A DNA stretch of 64,000 bases from Dickeya zeae NCPPB 2538 (GCF_000406165.1 NZ_CM001977.1:3680808-3744807), one strand, 5' to 3'. Positions 45,055 through 53,986 are shown, numbered from the stretch's first letter. Translations and numbers: made by a program. Notes: a model not told the origin generated them from the sequence alone.

Positions 45055-45944
45055 CCGCCACACCGTATACCGGGGAAGCACTTTATGCCGGTGTTGACGG
45101 CGGCGGCACCGGTTGTCGGGCGCGCATTTATCGGGCTGACGGCACGCCACTCGGACAGGGTGTCGGCGGTCGCGCCAATCTGTTACTGGGCGTGGAAACG
45201 GTACGTCACGCGGTGGATGAGGCGTTGTTGCAGGCGCTGGAGCACAGCGGACTACCGTCGCAGGATCGCGCGCGTTTACACGTCGGCCTGGCGCTGGCCG
45301 GTGCCGAACATCGCCGCGCTTATCAGGCATTTCTGGCACTGCCTTCTCCTGATGCCGCACAGATACTCAATACCGATGCGCTGGGTGCCTGTCTGGCGGT
45401 GAACCGGGGGAACGACGCCGGGGTCGTGATCGCCGGAACCGGCTCTTGTGGTTTGGCCTGGCATCAACGCACCATCACCGCCTACGGCGGCCATGAGTTT
45501 CCGATTTCCGATCAGGGTAGCGGCGCGCGTCTCGGGCTTGCGGCCCTGCAACACCTGTGGGGTGTCAGACAAGGCTGGGCTACGCCATCGGCGTTAAGTC
45601 AGCAACAGACGCTGCCGTTTGATAACGACGCGGACGCAGCGACCTGGCTGAATCAAGCCAGGCCGGGTGACTACGCCCGTTTTGCCCGGCCGGTGTTTGA
45701 CTGCGCCCGTCAGGGCGATGCGCTGTCAATCAGCCTGCTGCAACAGACCGCCCGCGAGGTGGAAGGGTTGCTGGCCGCCGTGGCGACCCATGATCTGCCC
45801 CGCCTGTCGCTAATGGGCAGCATCGGGTTGCATATTCGCCCCTGGCTGACGGAAAGCTGGCAACAGCGGCTGTCGCCACCTGATGGCGATGCACTGGACG
45901 GCGCACGGCTGATTGCACTGCACGGCTACGCACTCTATACCTGA
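45051..45944 (+). CDS. BadF/BadG-type sugar kinase (N-acetylglucosamine kinase-like)
   Basis: This 297-residue ASKHA-fold kinase has VDGGGTGCRARIYRADG (phosphate 1), VVIAGTGSCGLAWHQ (phosphate 2), GHEFPISDQGSGARLGLAA and SLMGSIGLHIRPWL (adenosine). Relatives phosphorylate amino sugars. It likely phosphorylates a monosaccharide released by the cytoplasmic hydrolases. The ATG at 45051 has AGGAGG eight bases upstream and overlaps the previous stop; the frame start at 45018 is rejected for lacking such a site. Confidence 0.88.
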   Translation: MTATPYTGEALYAGVDGGGTGCRARIYRADGTPLGQGVGGRANLLLGVETVRHAVDEALLQALEHSGLPSQDRARLHVGLALAGAEHRRAYQAFLALPSPDAAQILNTDALGACLAVNRGNDAGVVIAGTGSCGLAWHQRTITAYGGHEFPISDQGSGARLGLAALQHLWGVRQGWATPSALSQQQTLPFDNDADAATWLNQARPGDYARFARPVFDCARQGDALSISLLQQTAREVEGLLAAVATHDLPRLSLMGSIGLHIRPWLTESWQQRLSPPDGDALDGARLIALHGYALYT

Positions 45945-45991
45945 TGCATTCGTGATGCCTGATGCCAGTTCTGGCACTACAATACCACCGG

Positions 45992-46753
45992 TTACACCGG
46001 TATATCTCGCGCCTGACGCTGGTTTGCCCAGCGCAGGCACAGCAACGGCAGCGGCAACGTCATCGCCAGCAACAGCCACACCAACGCATACACCGCATCG
46101 ACCCCGTCGTTTTGCAGGTTGATGTACAGCTTCACCGGAATACCCTGCGGAAAATAAGCGAAAATCATCACGATACCGAATTCGCCCATCGCCCGAACCC
46201 AGGCAATCGCAACCGCGGCCGCCAGACCAGAGGCGGCCTGCGGCATGGTCAGGTAAATCAGGCGTTGCCAGGCGTTCGCCCCCAAAATACGCCCGGCCTC
46301 GTCCACCGAGGGCGGTATGTTGGCAAAAGCGGAACGGGCGGCAGTAATGAAATACGGCAAAGCGCCGTATACCTGTGCGACCACGAACGCAGCCGGATTA
46401 TTGACCAACGCCAGCCCTACGCGGGATAACAGCACGCCGATAGGGCTGTACGGCCCGTATACCGAGACCAGCAGAATCCCCATCGCCAGCGGCGGCGTTA
46501 GCAGCGGGATCATCACCAACAGCTCCACCAGCCAGCGACGGCGAGAACGGCTCGCACGTGCCAGCCAGAGCGCCACCGGTAACCCCAGCACGATAACCAA
46601 CGCTATCGCCAGCAAACCGAGGCCAACGGAAACAGCGATAGCATCGCCATCGCCCCATGCCAGTTGAAAATGATGCCAGGGAGTAATGCCGAGCAGCGTG
46701 ACAAACGGTACCGCCAACAGCAGCAAAGCGGGTATCGCCAGCCAGAACGTCAT
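45992..46753 (-). CDS. ABC permease, ModB/CysT-like, no ATPase partner nearby
   Basis: This 253-residue protein has six predicted membrane helices and the cytoplasmic EAA-like loop VDEAGRILGANAWQRLIYLTMPQ, as in molybdate/sulfate-type permeases. The substrate is not evident. It lies 6 bp past the binding-protein gene, but no ATP-binding subunit lies on either side, which is unusual. It may borrow an ATPase from elsewhere. The convergent BadF gene ends 47 bp away. Confidence 0.88.
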   Translation of the reverse strand: MTFWLAIPALLLLAVPFVTLLGITPWHHFQLAWGDGDAIAVSVGLGLLAIALVIVLGLPVALWLARASRSRRRWLVELLVMIPLLTPPLAMGILLVSVYGPYSPIGVLLSRVGLALVNNPAAFVVAQVYGALPYFITAARSAFANIPPSVDEAGRILGANAWQRLIYLTMPQAASGLAAAVAIAWVRAMGEFGIVMIFAYFPQGIPVKLYINLQNDGVDAVYALVWLLLAMTLPLPLLCLRWANQRQARDIPV

Positions 46754-46759
46754 CGTCGG

Positions 46760-47695
46760 CTATTTCGCGGCGTAAAGCGCCGTCCCTTTCGGTACGTCAT
46801 AGCCGTTCTGGTGAAATAGCGCCTGCCCCTGCGGGCTTAACATGAAGTTGACGAATTGTCGGGCCTGCGGCGCATCGGGTGCGTTCTTCAGCACCGCGGC
46901 GTAAAACACCAATGGCTGAGTGTGCAATACCTGATCCTTGCCAGCACTGTCTTTGATGGTGAAACTCACGGTGTCGTACCACTGTTTTGACATCGCCGGG
47001 TTACTGAGGTTGATTTCATCAGGCAGTGTCACGTATGGCAGTTTGGCGGAGCGTACCGCGCTTTCATAACCGGAGGTGGCGTCGATCTGGCCTGACTCCA
47101 GCCGGGTCAGCAATCCCCCTTCCATAAAGACCTGCGCCGGGTTCTGTACCTCACCGAGCGCTTTTTTCGCCGCCTCTGGCTGGTGGTAATACTTCTCGGC
47201 CAGCAGCATGGTGAACACGATATTCTGCCCCTGCGGGTCGTTATACGGGTCGGTACGGCCAAATTTTAGCGATGTATCCTGCAACACCGCCAGCCAGTCG
47301 CTGTTGTGGGCCTTATCCGAGGCGGCCAGTCTGGCAGCGAACGGGCTTTTCGGGTTATAGGCAATCACCATGCGGGTACTGGCAACCGGTATCGCCTCGT
47401 CAATCAGCCCGGCCTCTTTCAGGATCTGCATCGGCCCCGGCGTGATAGACACGAACACATCTGCCACCACCTTCTTACTGGCCAGCAGACGCGCCATACC
47501 ATATGCGCCTTGCCCCTGCCCTTGATAGGTCAGATGCTGTTGTTGGGCAAACGTCGGCCCCAGCGCCTTGTCCATTACCACGCCCATCGACCCGGCGTAG
47601 GTTAGCTGAATTTTATCCTGCGCCTGTGCTGCCTGACCTGCCAACAATGTCGCCACCAGCACGGCGACGCACGAGTACGTTATCCGGTTGCTCAC
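46760..47695 (-). CDS. Molybdate/tungstate-type substrate-binding protein
   Basis: This 311-residue periplasmic binding protein has a signal peptide ending AAQAQ. The WtpA/ModA-type body has IQLTYAGSMGVVMDKALG, YQGQGQGAYGMARLLASK, VFVSITPGPMQILKEAG and FVNFMLSPQGQALFHQNGYD. Anion binding (tungstate, molybdate or another oxyanion) is an inference from family. The GTG at 47695 has GGAG at the proper distance; the longer frame to 47845 includes a non-signal stretch and is rejected. It is divergent from the zinc operon. Confidence 0.85.
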   Translation of the reverse strand: MSNRITYSCVAVLVATLLAGQAAQAQDKIQLTYAGSMGVVMDKALGPTFAQQQHLTYQGQGQGAYGMARLLASKKVVADVFVSITPGPMQILKEAGLIDEAIPVASTRMVIAYNPKSPFAARLAASDKAHNSDWLAVLQDTSLKFGRTDPYNDPQGQNIVFTMLLAEKYYHQPEAAKKALGEVQNPAQVFMEGGLLTRLESGQIDATSGYESAVRSAKLPYVTLPDEINLSNPAMSKQWYDTVSFTIKDSAGKDQVLHTQPLVFYAAVLKNAPDAPQARQFVNFMLSPQGQALFHQNGYDVPKGTALYAAK

Positions 47696-47955
47696 ACTCA
47701 CTCCATTCGTTATATAAAAAAATGCACAACGAGAATCCTCCTGAATATGGCAAATTGAAAAAATAAAATGCGACAAAATATGTAATCCCGCAGAGTCACT
47801 CACCCACCTTGTCGCGACAGGCAAAAGAGGAGCGAGCAGCGACATCCCCCACTCAAACGCTGATCTGAGACCTTCCTCGGCTGTACACGCCTCATCCCCT
47901 GCCGCCGCAGAGGCCCTGACACATTTTCTTACCTCTCATCGACTGGCATAAAACC

Positions 47956-47978
47956 GTTATGTTATATTATAACGATTC
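47956..47978 (+). promoter_or_regulatory. Zur box upstream of zinc ABC operon
   Basis: The site has the perfect palindrome GTTATATTATAAC at 47961-47973. It matches the enterobacterial Zur operator (GAAATGTTATA-N-TATAACATTTC) at 19 of 23 positions over 47956-47978. It lies 15 bp upstream of the small membrane protein start. Repression under zinc-replete conditions is therefore expected. The divergent oxyanion-binding gene starts 260 bp away and may be unaffected. Confidence 0.88.
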
Positions 47979-47992
47979 TGATGGAGGATACT

Positions 47993-48097
47993 GTGACCAG
48001 TCTTTACGCTTTTTCCGCTGTGGCCCGGCTGGGTATCGCCGGTGTGTTGCTGGTGCTGTTATGGGGTTTGATTTCCTGGGCGGTGGCACTGGCATGA
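47993..48097 (+). CDS. 34-residue membrane peptide leading the zinc operon
   Basis: A 35-codon frame starts with GTG at 47993 and has GGAGG six bases upstream. Its stop overlaps the ATPase start (ATGA). The product has an N-terminal MTSLYAFSAVARLG followed by a hydrophobic helix (IAGVLLVLLWGLISWAVALA), so it should be a single-span inner-membrane peptide. I recognise no family. Its position between the Zur box and the ATPase, the strong ribosome binding site and the four-base overlap argue that it is real. Confidence 0.72.
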   Translation: MTSLYAFSAVARLGIAGVLLVLLWGLISWAVALA

Positions 48098-48795
48098 TCG
48101 CATTACATTCACTGACATTTGGTTATTCGGGCCAGCCCCCGCTGGGTACGCTGGACGGATGCTTTGACAGCGGCTCGCTGACCGCCATTATCGGCGCGAA
48201 CGGCGCAGGCAAATCCACCTTGCTTAAAACACTGGCCGGTCTATTGCCACCACTGGGCGGTCATTTCTGTATGGCACCGCAGGCGCGACGCCAGTTAGGT
48301 TACCTGCCCCAACTGACTGAATTTGATCGCCAGTTTCCACTGAGCGTTAACGACCTGGTGTTGATGGGGTGTGTCCCGCATTGCGGGATGTTCGGCCGTA
48401 TTTCCGGTGCGTGGCGAAAAAAAGCCACCGACGCGCTGGATACCGTCGGCATGGCGGAATTCGCACCGGCGCACATCGGCACGCTTTCAGGCGGCCAGTT
48501 ACAGCGCGTACTGTTTGCCCGACTGCTGGTGATGCAGTCGCCGGTTATTCTGCTGGATGAACCCTTTACCGGTATCGACGCTCAGACTACCCGCACCCTG
48601 CTGGCCGTTATCCGACAACTGCATCAGGAAGGACGCACCATTCTGGCGGTGTTACATGACCTGGAACAAGTGGAAGCCCACTTTCCCCGCGTACTGATGC
48701 TCAGTGCGGAAGGCCCCCGGTGGGGCGAGAGTCCCGATGTACTGCATACCCCCACGGCCGTGGCCACGCCGCCGCAACTGAGGCTGGTGCCATGA
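48094..48795 (+). CDS. Zinc/manganese ABC transporter ATPase
   Basis: This 233-residue ATPase has Walker A GANGAGKST, signature LSGGQLQRVLFARLLV and Walker B SPVILLDEPFTGID, as in ZnuC/AztA-type metal importers. I chose the ATG at 48094 because the Walker A spacing is then normal; the longer frame from 47959 overlaps the small peptide gene. Its stop overlaps the permease start (ATGA). It is downstream of the Zur box. Confidence 0.93.
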   Translation: MIALHSLTFGYSGQPPLGTLDGCFDSGSLTAIIGANGAGKSTLLKTLAGLLPPLGGHFCMAPQARRQLGYLPQLTEFDRQFPLSVNDLVLMGCVPHCGMFGRISGAWRKKATDALDTVGMAEFAPAHIGTLSGGQLQRVLFARLLVMQSPVILLDEPFTGIDAQTTRTLLAVIRQLHQEGRTILAVLHDLEQVEAHFPRVLMLSAEGPRWGESPDVLHTPTAVATPPQLRLVP

Positions 48796-49646
48796 CGTTA
48801 CTGCATCTGTTGACCGAGCCATTTGGTGATTTCGGTTTTATGCGTCGGGCGCTGGTGGGTTGTCTGGCGCTGACCCTGAGTGCCGCGCCGCTCGGCTGTT
48901 TTTTACTGCTGCGCCGTATGAGCCTGATCGGTGATGCGCTGTCCCACGCGGTGTTACCGGGGGTGGCGATCGGCTACCTGATATCGGGCATGTCGCTGGT
49001 CGCTATGGGGGTCGGCGGTTTCATCGCCGGGCTGGCGGTGGCCATGTTGTCTGGCGTGGTTAGCCGCCATACCGAACTGAAAGAAGACGCCAGTTTCGCC
49101 GGGTTTTACCTTGGTTCGTTGGCACTGGGCGTCACGCTGGTATCGCTACGCGGCTCCAGTGTCGACCTGTTGCATGTGCTGTTCGGCTCGATTCTGGCTA
49201 TCGATGCCAGTGCGCTTATCACCATCGGCACCATCAGTTCCTGTTCGGTGCTGGTACTGGCGTTGATCTACCGGGCGCTGGTGATCGAGTCGTTTGACGT
49301 CACCTTTCTGAAAATTCTGTCACGCCGGTCGCGGGCGCTGATCCACGGTCTGTTTTTGTCGCTGGTGGTGCTCAATCTGGTGGCGGGCTTCCAGTTACTC
49401 GGCACGCTGATGGCCGTCGGCATGATGATGCTACCGGCCGCCTGCGCCCGCTTCTGGAGTCAACGTCTGCCCATCATGCTGCTGACGGCGGTGGGCATTG
49501 GTGCCTGTGCCAGCCTGGTGGGGTTGACCTGGTCTTATTACGCTGACTTGCCCGCTGGCCCGGCAGTCATTCTTACTACCACGCTATTTTTCTGCTTTTC
49601 GGTACTGTTTGGTTCTAATGGCGGCATGTTGCGCACACGTCGCTGA
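48792..49646 (+). CDS. Zinc/manganese ABC transporter permease
   Basis: This 284-residue inner-membrane permease of the ABC-3 family has about eight hydrophobic segments and the family motif LIGDALSHAVLPGVAIGYLI near the N terminus, as well as GTLMAVGMMMLPAACAR. It forms the channel for the metal delivered by the binding protein at 49688. The ATG at 48792 overlaps the ATPase stop; the frame start at 48720 lies within the ATPase gene. Confidence 0.94.
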   Translation: MTLLHLLTEPFGDFGFMRRALVGCLALTLSAAPLGCFLLLRRMSLIGDALSHAVLPGVAIGYLISGMSLVAMGVGGFIAGLAVAMLSGVVSRHTELKEDASFAGFYLGSLALGVTLVSLRGSSVDLLHVLFGSILAIDASALITIGTISSCSVLVLALIYRALVIESFDVTFLKILSRRSRALIHGLFLSLVVLNLVAGFQLLGTLMAVGMMMLPAACARFWSQRLPIMLLTAVGIGACASLVGLTWSYYADLPAGPAVILTTTLFFCFSVLFGSNGGMLRTRR

Positions 49647-49687
49647 CACATCATGGTTTTGCATGGCAACGAGATGAAGGGGAAAAG

Positions 49688-50566
49688 ATGAAACGTTCCA
49701 TTTTGGTTATGACACTGTCCAGCCTGTTACTGAGTCCACTGGCAATGGCGAAAGAATTGAATGTGGTGGCAAGTTTCTCGGTACTGGGCGATATGGTCAG
49801 CCAGATTGGCGGCCAATACGTCCACGTCACCGATCTGGTGCAACCGAATGGTGACCCGCATGAATTCGAACCGTCGCCAAAAGACAGCAAAACCCTGTCA
49901 CAGGCGGACGTCGTCTTTGTCAGCGGACTGGGGCTGGAAGGCTGGCTGGACCGTCTGGTAAAAGCCTCGGGCTACAAAGGTGAGGTCATTACCGCGTCCA
50001 ACGGCATCAAAACATTGAAAATGGAAGAAGACGGGAAAACCATCACCGATCCGCACGCCTGGAACAGCATGAAAAACGGTATCGTCTATGCCCACAACAT
50101 CGTCAGTGCCCTGGTCAAAGCGGACCCGGAACACGCCGACGATTACCGTAAACAGGGCGACAGCTACATCCAGCAGTTGCAACAACTGGATAATTACGCC
50201 ACCCAGACGTTTGCCGCCATCCCGAAAGAGAAACGTAAAGTGCTGACCAGCCATGATGCGTTTGGCTATTTCGCTGCCGCCTACGGGGTGCGTTTCCTGT
50301 CGCCGGTGGGCTACTCCACCGAGTCGGAAGCCAGCAGTAAAACCGTGGCTACACTGATCAATCAGATCAAGAAAGAGCACGTGAAACTGTACTTTATCGA
50401 GAACCAGACCGACCCACGTCTGGTGAAACAAATCGCCGATGCCAGTGGCGCACAGCCGGGTGGCGAGCTTTACCCGGAAGCGCTGACCGACAGCAACGGC
50501 CCCGCCGCCACCTACACGGCAGCGTTCAAACACAATGTCGATACCATCGCGGCTGGCATGAAGTAA
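49688..50566 (+). CDS. Zinc-binding periplasmic protein (ZnuA/AztC-like)
   Basis: This 292-residue cluster A-I binding protein has a signal peptide ending AMAKE. Metal-ligand regions are DPHEFEPSPKDSKTL (His), DPHAWNSMKNG (His), SHDAFGYFAAAYG (His) and a C-terminal Asp in PEALTDSNGPAATY. There is no His-rich loop of the ZnuA kind, so it more resembles AztC. With the Zur box, zinc is the likely metal. The operon is compact (peptide-ATPase-permease-binding protein). Confidence 0.92.
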   Translation: MKRSILVMTLSSLLLSPLAMAKELNVVASFSVLGDMVSQIGGQYVHVTDLVQPNGDPHEFEPSPKDSKTLSQADVVFVSGLGLEGWLDRLVKASGYKGEVITASNGIKTLKMEEDGKTITDPHAWNSMKNGIVYAHNIVSALVKADPEHADDYRKQGDSYIQQLQQLDNYATQTFAAIPKEKRKVLTSHDAFGYFAAAYGVRFLSPVGYSTESEASSKTVATLINQIKKEHVKLYFIENQTDPRLVKQIADASGAQPGGELYPEALTDSNGPAATYTAAFKHNVDTIAAGMK

Positions 50567-50584
50567 GCGAGTAAGTCGTCATCA

Positions 50585-50609
50585 GGTTGCCCGGTATCGC
50601 CGGGCAACC
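50585..50609 (+). terminator. Strong hairpin after zinc operon
   Basis: GGTTGCCCGG and CCGGGCAACC form a 10-bp GC-rich stem with a short loop 18 bp past the binding-protein stop. There is no run of T after it, so it may terminate weakly or protect the 3' end of the transcript. Confidence 0.55.
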
Positions 50610-50835
50610 CGTAACGAGCCCCTTGTCACCACACCACGCCAGCGCCTCACTCACTATCTGCTTATTATCCAATCTGCTTATCCAATCTGATTATCGTCCG
50701 ATAGCCCCTCCTACCGGTTTCGATTATGCTGATAGCGCGATAACGTTCCGGTTCATCGTGCGAAGGCATACCCCACTCGCTCCCGCCGTCATCTGACAGA
50801 CAGCATCGATCAACTCAGGCCACAGAAGGAATACT
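50610..50835. other. Spacer before LOG gene
   Basis: This 226-bp spacer carries short direct repeats (CTGCTTATTATCCAATCTG then CTTATCCAATCTGATTATC near 50660-50697). A 69-codon frame across it (50587-50796) has no ribosome binding site or recognisable product. It presumably contains the LOG promoter. Confidence 0.45.
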
Positions 50836-51402
50836 ATGTTGAAGTTCGGCGTATTTTGCGGTTCAGCTCCCGGTAACAACGCGATTTATCAGCAACAGAC
50901 GCAATCCCTTATCCGCTATCTGGTCAGCCAGAACGCCGGCATTGTCTACGGTGGTGGAAAGGTGGGCCTGATGGGACTGGTGGCGGATACCGCACTGGCC
51001 TGTGGCGGTCAGGTAACCGGGGTTATCCCTAAGCATTTGGTGAATAAAGAACTGGCACACCCGACGCTCACTGAACTGGTTATCACCGAAGACATGCATG
51101 AGCGCAAAGCGAAAATGGCTGAACTGGCGGATGTGTTCATCGCGTTGCCGGGCGGTGCCGGTACGCTGGAAGAAATTATCGAACAGTGGACCTGGGCGCA
51201 GTTGGGCTTGCATCACAAAGCCTGCATCCTGTTCAACGTCAACGGCTACTATGATGGCTTTATCGATTTTGTCGCCCGCACCGTGCGCGATGGCTTCATG
51301 AAGCAGGATTACCTCGACATGCTGATCGTCTCAGACAGCCCCGAAGCGGTGCTGGACAAAGCGCTGTCTTATCAGCCGCCCAAAGCCAAATGGGATCAAT
51401 AA
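50836..51402 (+). CDS. LOG-family nucleotide phosphoribohydrolase (cytokinin-activating-type)
   Basis: This 188-residue protein is of the LOG/YvdD (TIGR00730) family, with a Rossmann fold opening FGVFCGSAPGNNAIYQQ. It has the motif ERKAKMAELADVFIALPGGAGTLEEI containing the GGxGTxxE signature. Members hydrolyse nucleoside monophosphates to base and ribose-5-phosphate; in some plant-associated bacteria this yields cytokinins. The adjacent Arg-Lys and PGGAGTLEE are consistent with an active enzyme. AAGGAATACT precedes the ATG. Confidence 0.93.
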   Translation: MLKFGVFCGSAPGNNAIYQQQTQSLIRYLVSQNAGIVYGGGKVGLMGLVADTALACGGQVTGVIPKHLVNKELAHPTLTELVITEDMHERKAKMAELADVFIALPGGAGTLEEIIEQWTWAQLGLHHKACILFNVNGYYDGFIDFVARTVRDGFMKQDYLDMLIVSDSPEAVLDKALSYQPPKAKWDQ

Positions 51403-51408
51403 GCGGCA

Positions 51409-51434
51409 CATAGGCTGAGATGCCTCAGCCTATG
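51409..51434. terminator. Bidirectional hairpin between LOG and VOC genes
   Basis: A perfect 11-bp stem (CATAGGCTGAG with CTCAGCCTATG) and a four-base loop lies between the convergent LOG and VOC genes, seven bases past the LOG stop. It is well placed to end both transcripts; no clear T run is visible on the plus strand. Confidence 0.7.
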
Positions 51435-51448
51435 CCCGTCATATCCGG

Positions 51449-51946
51449 TTAGCCAAAACGCGCCAGTTCTTTGTCGAAATCCAGTGGCTGAATTCCCCTG
51501 GCGTTACGATCCGCCTGCGTCAGTTGATCCGCAGGAATAAACCAGGTGACTTCAAACAGCAGGCCGTCCGGATCGTGGCCGTATACGCTTTTATGCACGC
51601 CATGGTCTTCCTCCAGCCCCAACCGTCCTTCTTGCGCCAGCCGGTCACGAATCCGCTTGAGTTCATGCAACGTATCCACCTCCCAGGCCAAATGGTACAA
51701 ACCCGCCGGTGGCTCATGTTCGCCAGGTTGCTCGCCGCGAGCGCGAAACACGCCAGCCCGCTGCTGACCGAGATTTTTGGCGAACAGTGCCAGGTCATGA
51801 TCGTTATCCGATTCCGCCGCCTGGGTAAATACGGCCTGACTGCCGCCCGGCTTGGGGCGAAACCCTAACGTATCACGGTAGAATGCGGTGCTTTTCTCCA
51901 CGTCGGACACATACAACACCGCGTGATTCAGGCGGGTAATCCCCAT
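51449..51946 (-). CDS. VOC-family protein (glyoxalase/dioxygenase-like)
   Basis: This 165-residue vicinal-oxygen-chelate protein has RLNHAVLYVSDVEKSTAFYRDTLGF at the start. The second half has GLYHLAWEVDTLHELKRIRDRLAQ and SVYGHDPDGLLFEVTWFI, giving His, His and Glu metal ligands. Its substrate is unknown. I chose the ATG at 51946 (MGITRLNH) because AGGAG is six bases upstream; the longer frame to 52060 has no support. Confidence 0.88.
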   Translation of the reverse strand: MGITRLNHAVLYVSDVEKSTAFYRDTLGFRPKPGGSQAVFTQAAESDNDHDLALFAKNLGQQRAGVFRARGEQPGEHEPPAGLYHLAWEVDTLHELKRIRDRLAQEGRLGLEEDHGVHKSVYGHDPDGLLFEVTWFIPADQLTQADRNARGIQPLDFDKELARFG

Positions 51947-52152
51947 CGTCATCTCCTTAGTTGCCTGCTGGTATAAACACCTATCCTGACACACGATGAC
52001 AGCGGGACATATGCCGATTTCCGGCAACCAAAGTCGCCGGGCGCATGAGCCGAAAAGCATCGAAACGCGAAGGCATACACAAGAAAAAGGCGTAAAGAGA
52101 AAGGTATGAAGAAGAAAGTATGAAGAAAAAAGAGCGACAGGAAAGCCGCCAT

Positions 52153-52926
52153 TCAGCGGCTTTCTACACTCACCAGTTGCAGCATAAAGGGTTGACCTCG
52201 TAACTGACGCTCCACGTCTGGCGACAGGCCGCTGTCCGTGATGATATCGGTCAGTTCATTCAACGCAGACACGCAAAACAGTGAGTAAGCGCCGTATTTG
52301 CTGCTGTCGGCCAGCAACACCCGACGGCTGGCGTTCATACCCAGATCCTGTTTGATGCCCGCTTTTTCTTCCGTGGGGGTGGTGATGCCTTTCTCCAGGC
52401 TCCACGAGTTACAGCTGATAAAGGCAATATCCGGATAGACGCTGCGCAACAAACGACGACCGTGCTCGCCGATGCAGGACTGGCTGCTATCGTCGATACG
52501 CCCACCGATGATCGTCACTTCTATCTGCTTGAACTCAGAGAGAAACAGCGCTATCTGCAAATCGGCGGTGATCACCCGCAGCGGCAGATGCGTCAGGTTG
52601 CGTGCCAGTTCCAGCATGGTAGTACCGGCATCCAACACCACCGCATTTCCCGGTTGTACCAGTGTCGCCGCCCGCCGGGCGATGGCCTGCTTTTCCGCCA
52701 GGCTGCGCTGCAGCTTTTCATTGGTCGTCGGCTGAGAAGGGATGAAACGGTTGAGCGTCACCCCGCCGTGGCTACGGCTGATGACGCCCTGCTCGTCGAG
52801 CTTGATCAAATCGCGGCGAATGGTCGCCGGGGACGCATCAATGACCGTCACAAGTTCATCCACCGTCACCAGATTATGGCTTTTCAGATAATCCAGAATC
52901 TGATCAAGACGGCTTTGTCCTCTCAC
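52153..52926 (-). CDS. DeoR-family regulator (YgbI-like)
   Basis: This 257-residue protein has an N-terminal DeoR helix-turn-helix (VDELVTVIDASPATIRRDLI). The sugar-phosphate-binding domain includes VVLDAGTTMLELARNL and SCNSWSLEKGITTPTEEKAGIK, the latter very similar to E. coli YgbI. It probably represses the dtnK/pdxA2 and alcohol dehydrogenase operons and responds to a phosphorylated acid. The GTG at 52926 follows GGAGAG; the ATG at 52977 is an alternative. It is the third gene after dtnK and pdxA2. Confidence 0.9.
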   Translation of the reverse strand: MRGQSRLDQILDYLKSHNLVTVDELVTVIDASPATIRRDLIKLDEQGVISRSHGGVTLNRFIPSQPTTNEKLQRSLAEKQAIARRAATLVQPGNAVVLDAGTTMLELARNLTHLPLRVITADLQIALFLSEFKQIEVTIIGGRIDDSSQSCIGEHGRRLLRSVYPDIAFISCNSWSLEKGITTPTEEKAGIKQDLGMNASRRVLLADSSKYGAYSLFCVSALNELTDIITDSGLSPDVERQLRGQPFMLQLVSVESR

Positions 52927-53005
52927 TCGCTCTCCATTTACGCGTAACGTATCAGTCAATGTTGCACCCCACGACATCTTCAACAGGCTCCATACCGCGA
53001 TTATA

Positions 53006-53986
53006 TCAGGCCAGTTGCATCGCCAGTTTGATGGAGATCGCCATGCTGTCAGACTTCGCTTTACCTGTCCAGGCGATATCAAACGCGGTACCGTGGTCCG
53101 CCGAGGTGCGGATAAACGGTAACCCGGCGGTGATATTCACTCCATCATAAAAGCCCAGCAGCTTAAGTGGAATATGCCCCTGATCGTGGTACATCGCCAC
53201 CACCATGTCATATTGCCCTTCGTATGCCTGCAGGTACACCGTATCCGGCGGGCACGGGCCGTAGGCGTCGATACCTTTGGCTTTCATCGCCTCGATAGAC
53301 GGGCCGACAATAGTAATCTCTTCATCACCAAACAAGCCGTTTTCACCCGCATGTGGGTTCACCCCGGCAACCGCAATGCGCGGCGACTGATAGCCCACAC
53401 GTTTGAGGAAGGTATCCGCCATCGCAATCACGGTTTCAACCCGATCGCGGTTAAGCGTATCCAGGAATTTACGCAACGCAATATGGGTCGTAACATGAAT
53501 CACTTTCAGTTTGTCGGTGTACAACACCATCGCGTAGTCACGGCTGTGGGTCAGCTTCGCCAGCAATTCAGTGTGCCCCGGATAGAGGTGACCGGCGGAG
53601 TGCAGCGCCTCTTTGTTGAGCGGCGCAGTAGCAATCGCATGGACTTCGCCCGCCATCGCCAGCTCGGTGGCGCGTTTCACGCAACGGTAGGCCAGATCGC
53701 CCGCCTGCGCCTGCACCACGCCTTGCTTGAGGCCCTGCGGGTCAGCCAGCGGCTCGTTGATCACGTTGATAACGCCGGGAGCGAAACGTGCGTCGGCAGG
53801 CCGTTCGATTTCGTTGAGTTCGACCTGTGGCACAACGCCTAACGCCAGAATACGGCGCAGCGTCTGTACGCAGCCCACCACCACCGCTGGTGCACCGGAC
53901 AGTTCGCCTTCGGCCAACGACTTGATGATGATTTCCGGGCCGATGCCCGCCGGGTCACCCATAGTTACCGCAATAATTTTACTCAC
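53006..53986 (-). CDS. pdxA2: D-threonate 4-phosphate dehydrogenase-type PdxA2
   Basis: This 326-residue PdxA2-family protein has KIIAVTMGDPAGIGPEIIIKSL, metal ligands in LYPGHTELL and AMYHDQGHIPLK, and substrate-binding HVTTHIALRKFLD. PdxA2 proteins oxidise and decarboxylate four-carbon sugar acid phosphates to dihydroxyacetone phosphate rather than making vitamin B6. The GTG at 53986 follows GAGGAGAG and overlaps the dtnK stop by 8 bp. DtnK/PdxA2 pairing in one operon is diagnostic. Confidence 0.92.
   Translation of the reverse strand: MSKIIAVTMGDPAGIGPEIIIKSLAEGELSGAPAVVVGCVQTLRRILALGVVPQVELNEIERPADARFAPGVINVINEPLADPQGLKQGVVQAQAGDLAYRCVKRATELAMAGEVHAIATAPLNKEALHSAGHLYPGHTELLAKLTHSRDYAMVLYTDKLKVIHVTTHIALRKFLDTLNRDRVETVIAMADTFLKRVGYQSPRIAVAGVNPHAGENGLFGDEEITIVGPSIEAMKAKGIDAYGPCPPDTVYLQAYEGQYDMVVAMYHDQGHIPLKLLGFYDGVNITAGLPFIRTSADHGTAFDIAWTGKAKSDSMAISIKLAMQLA

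Noticed and set aside
50587..50796. 69-codon frame upstream of LOG
   Set aside because: No ribosome binding site, low-complexity translation and overlap with the hairpin after the zinc operon.
53174..53842. 222-codon plus-strand frame over pdxA2
   Set aside because: Antisense shadow; pdxA2 is well supported on the minus strand.
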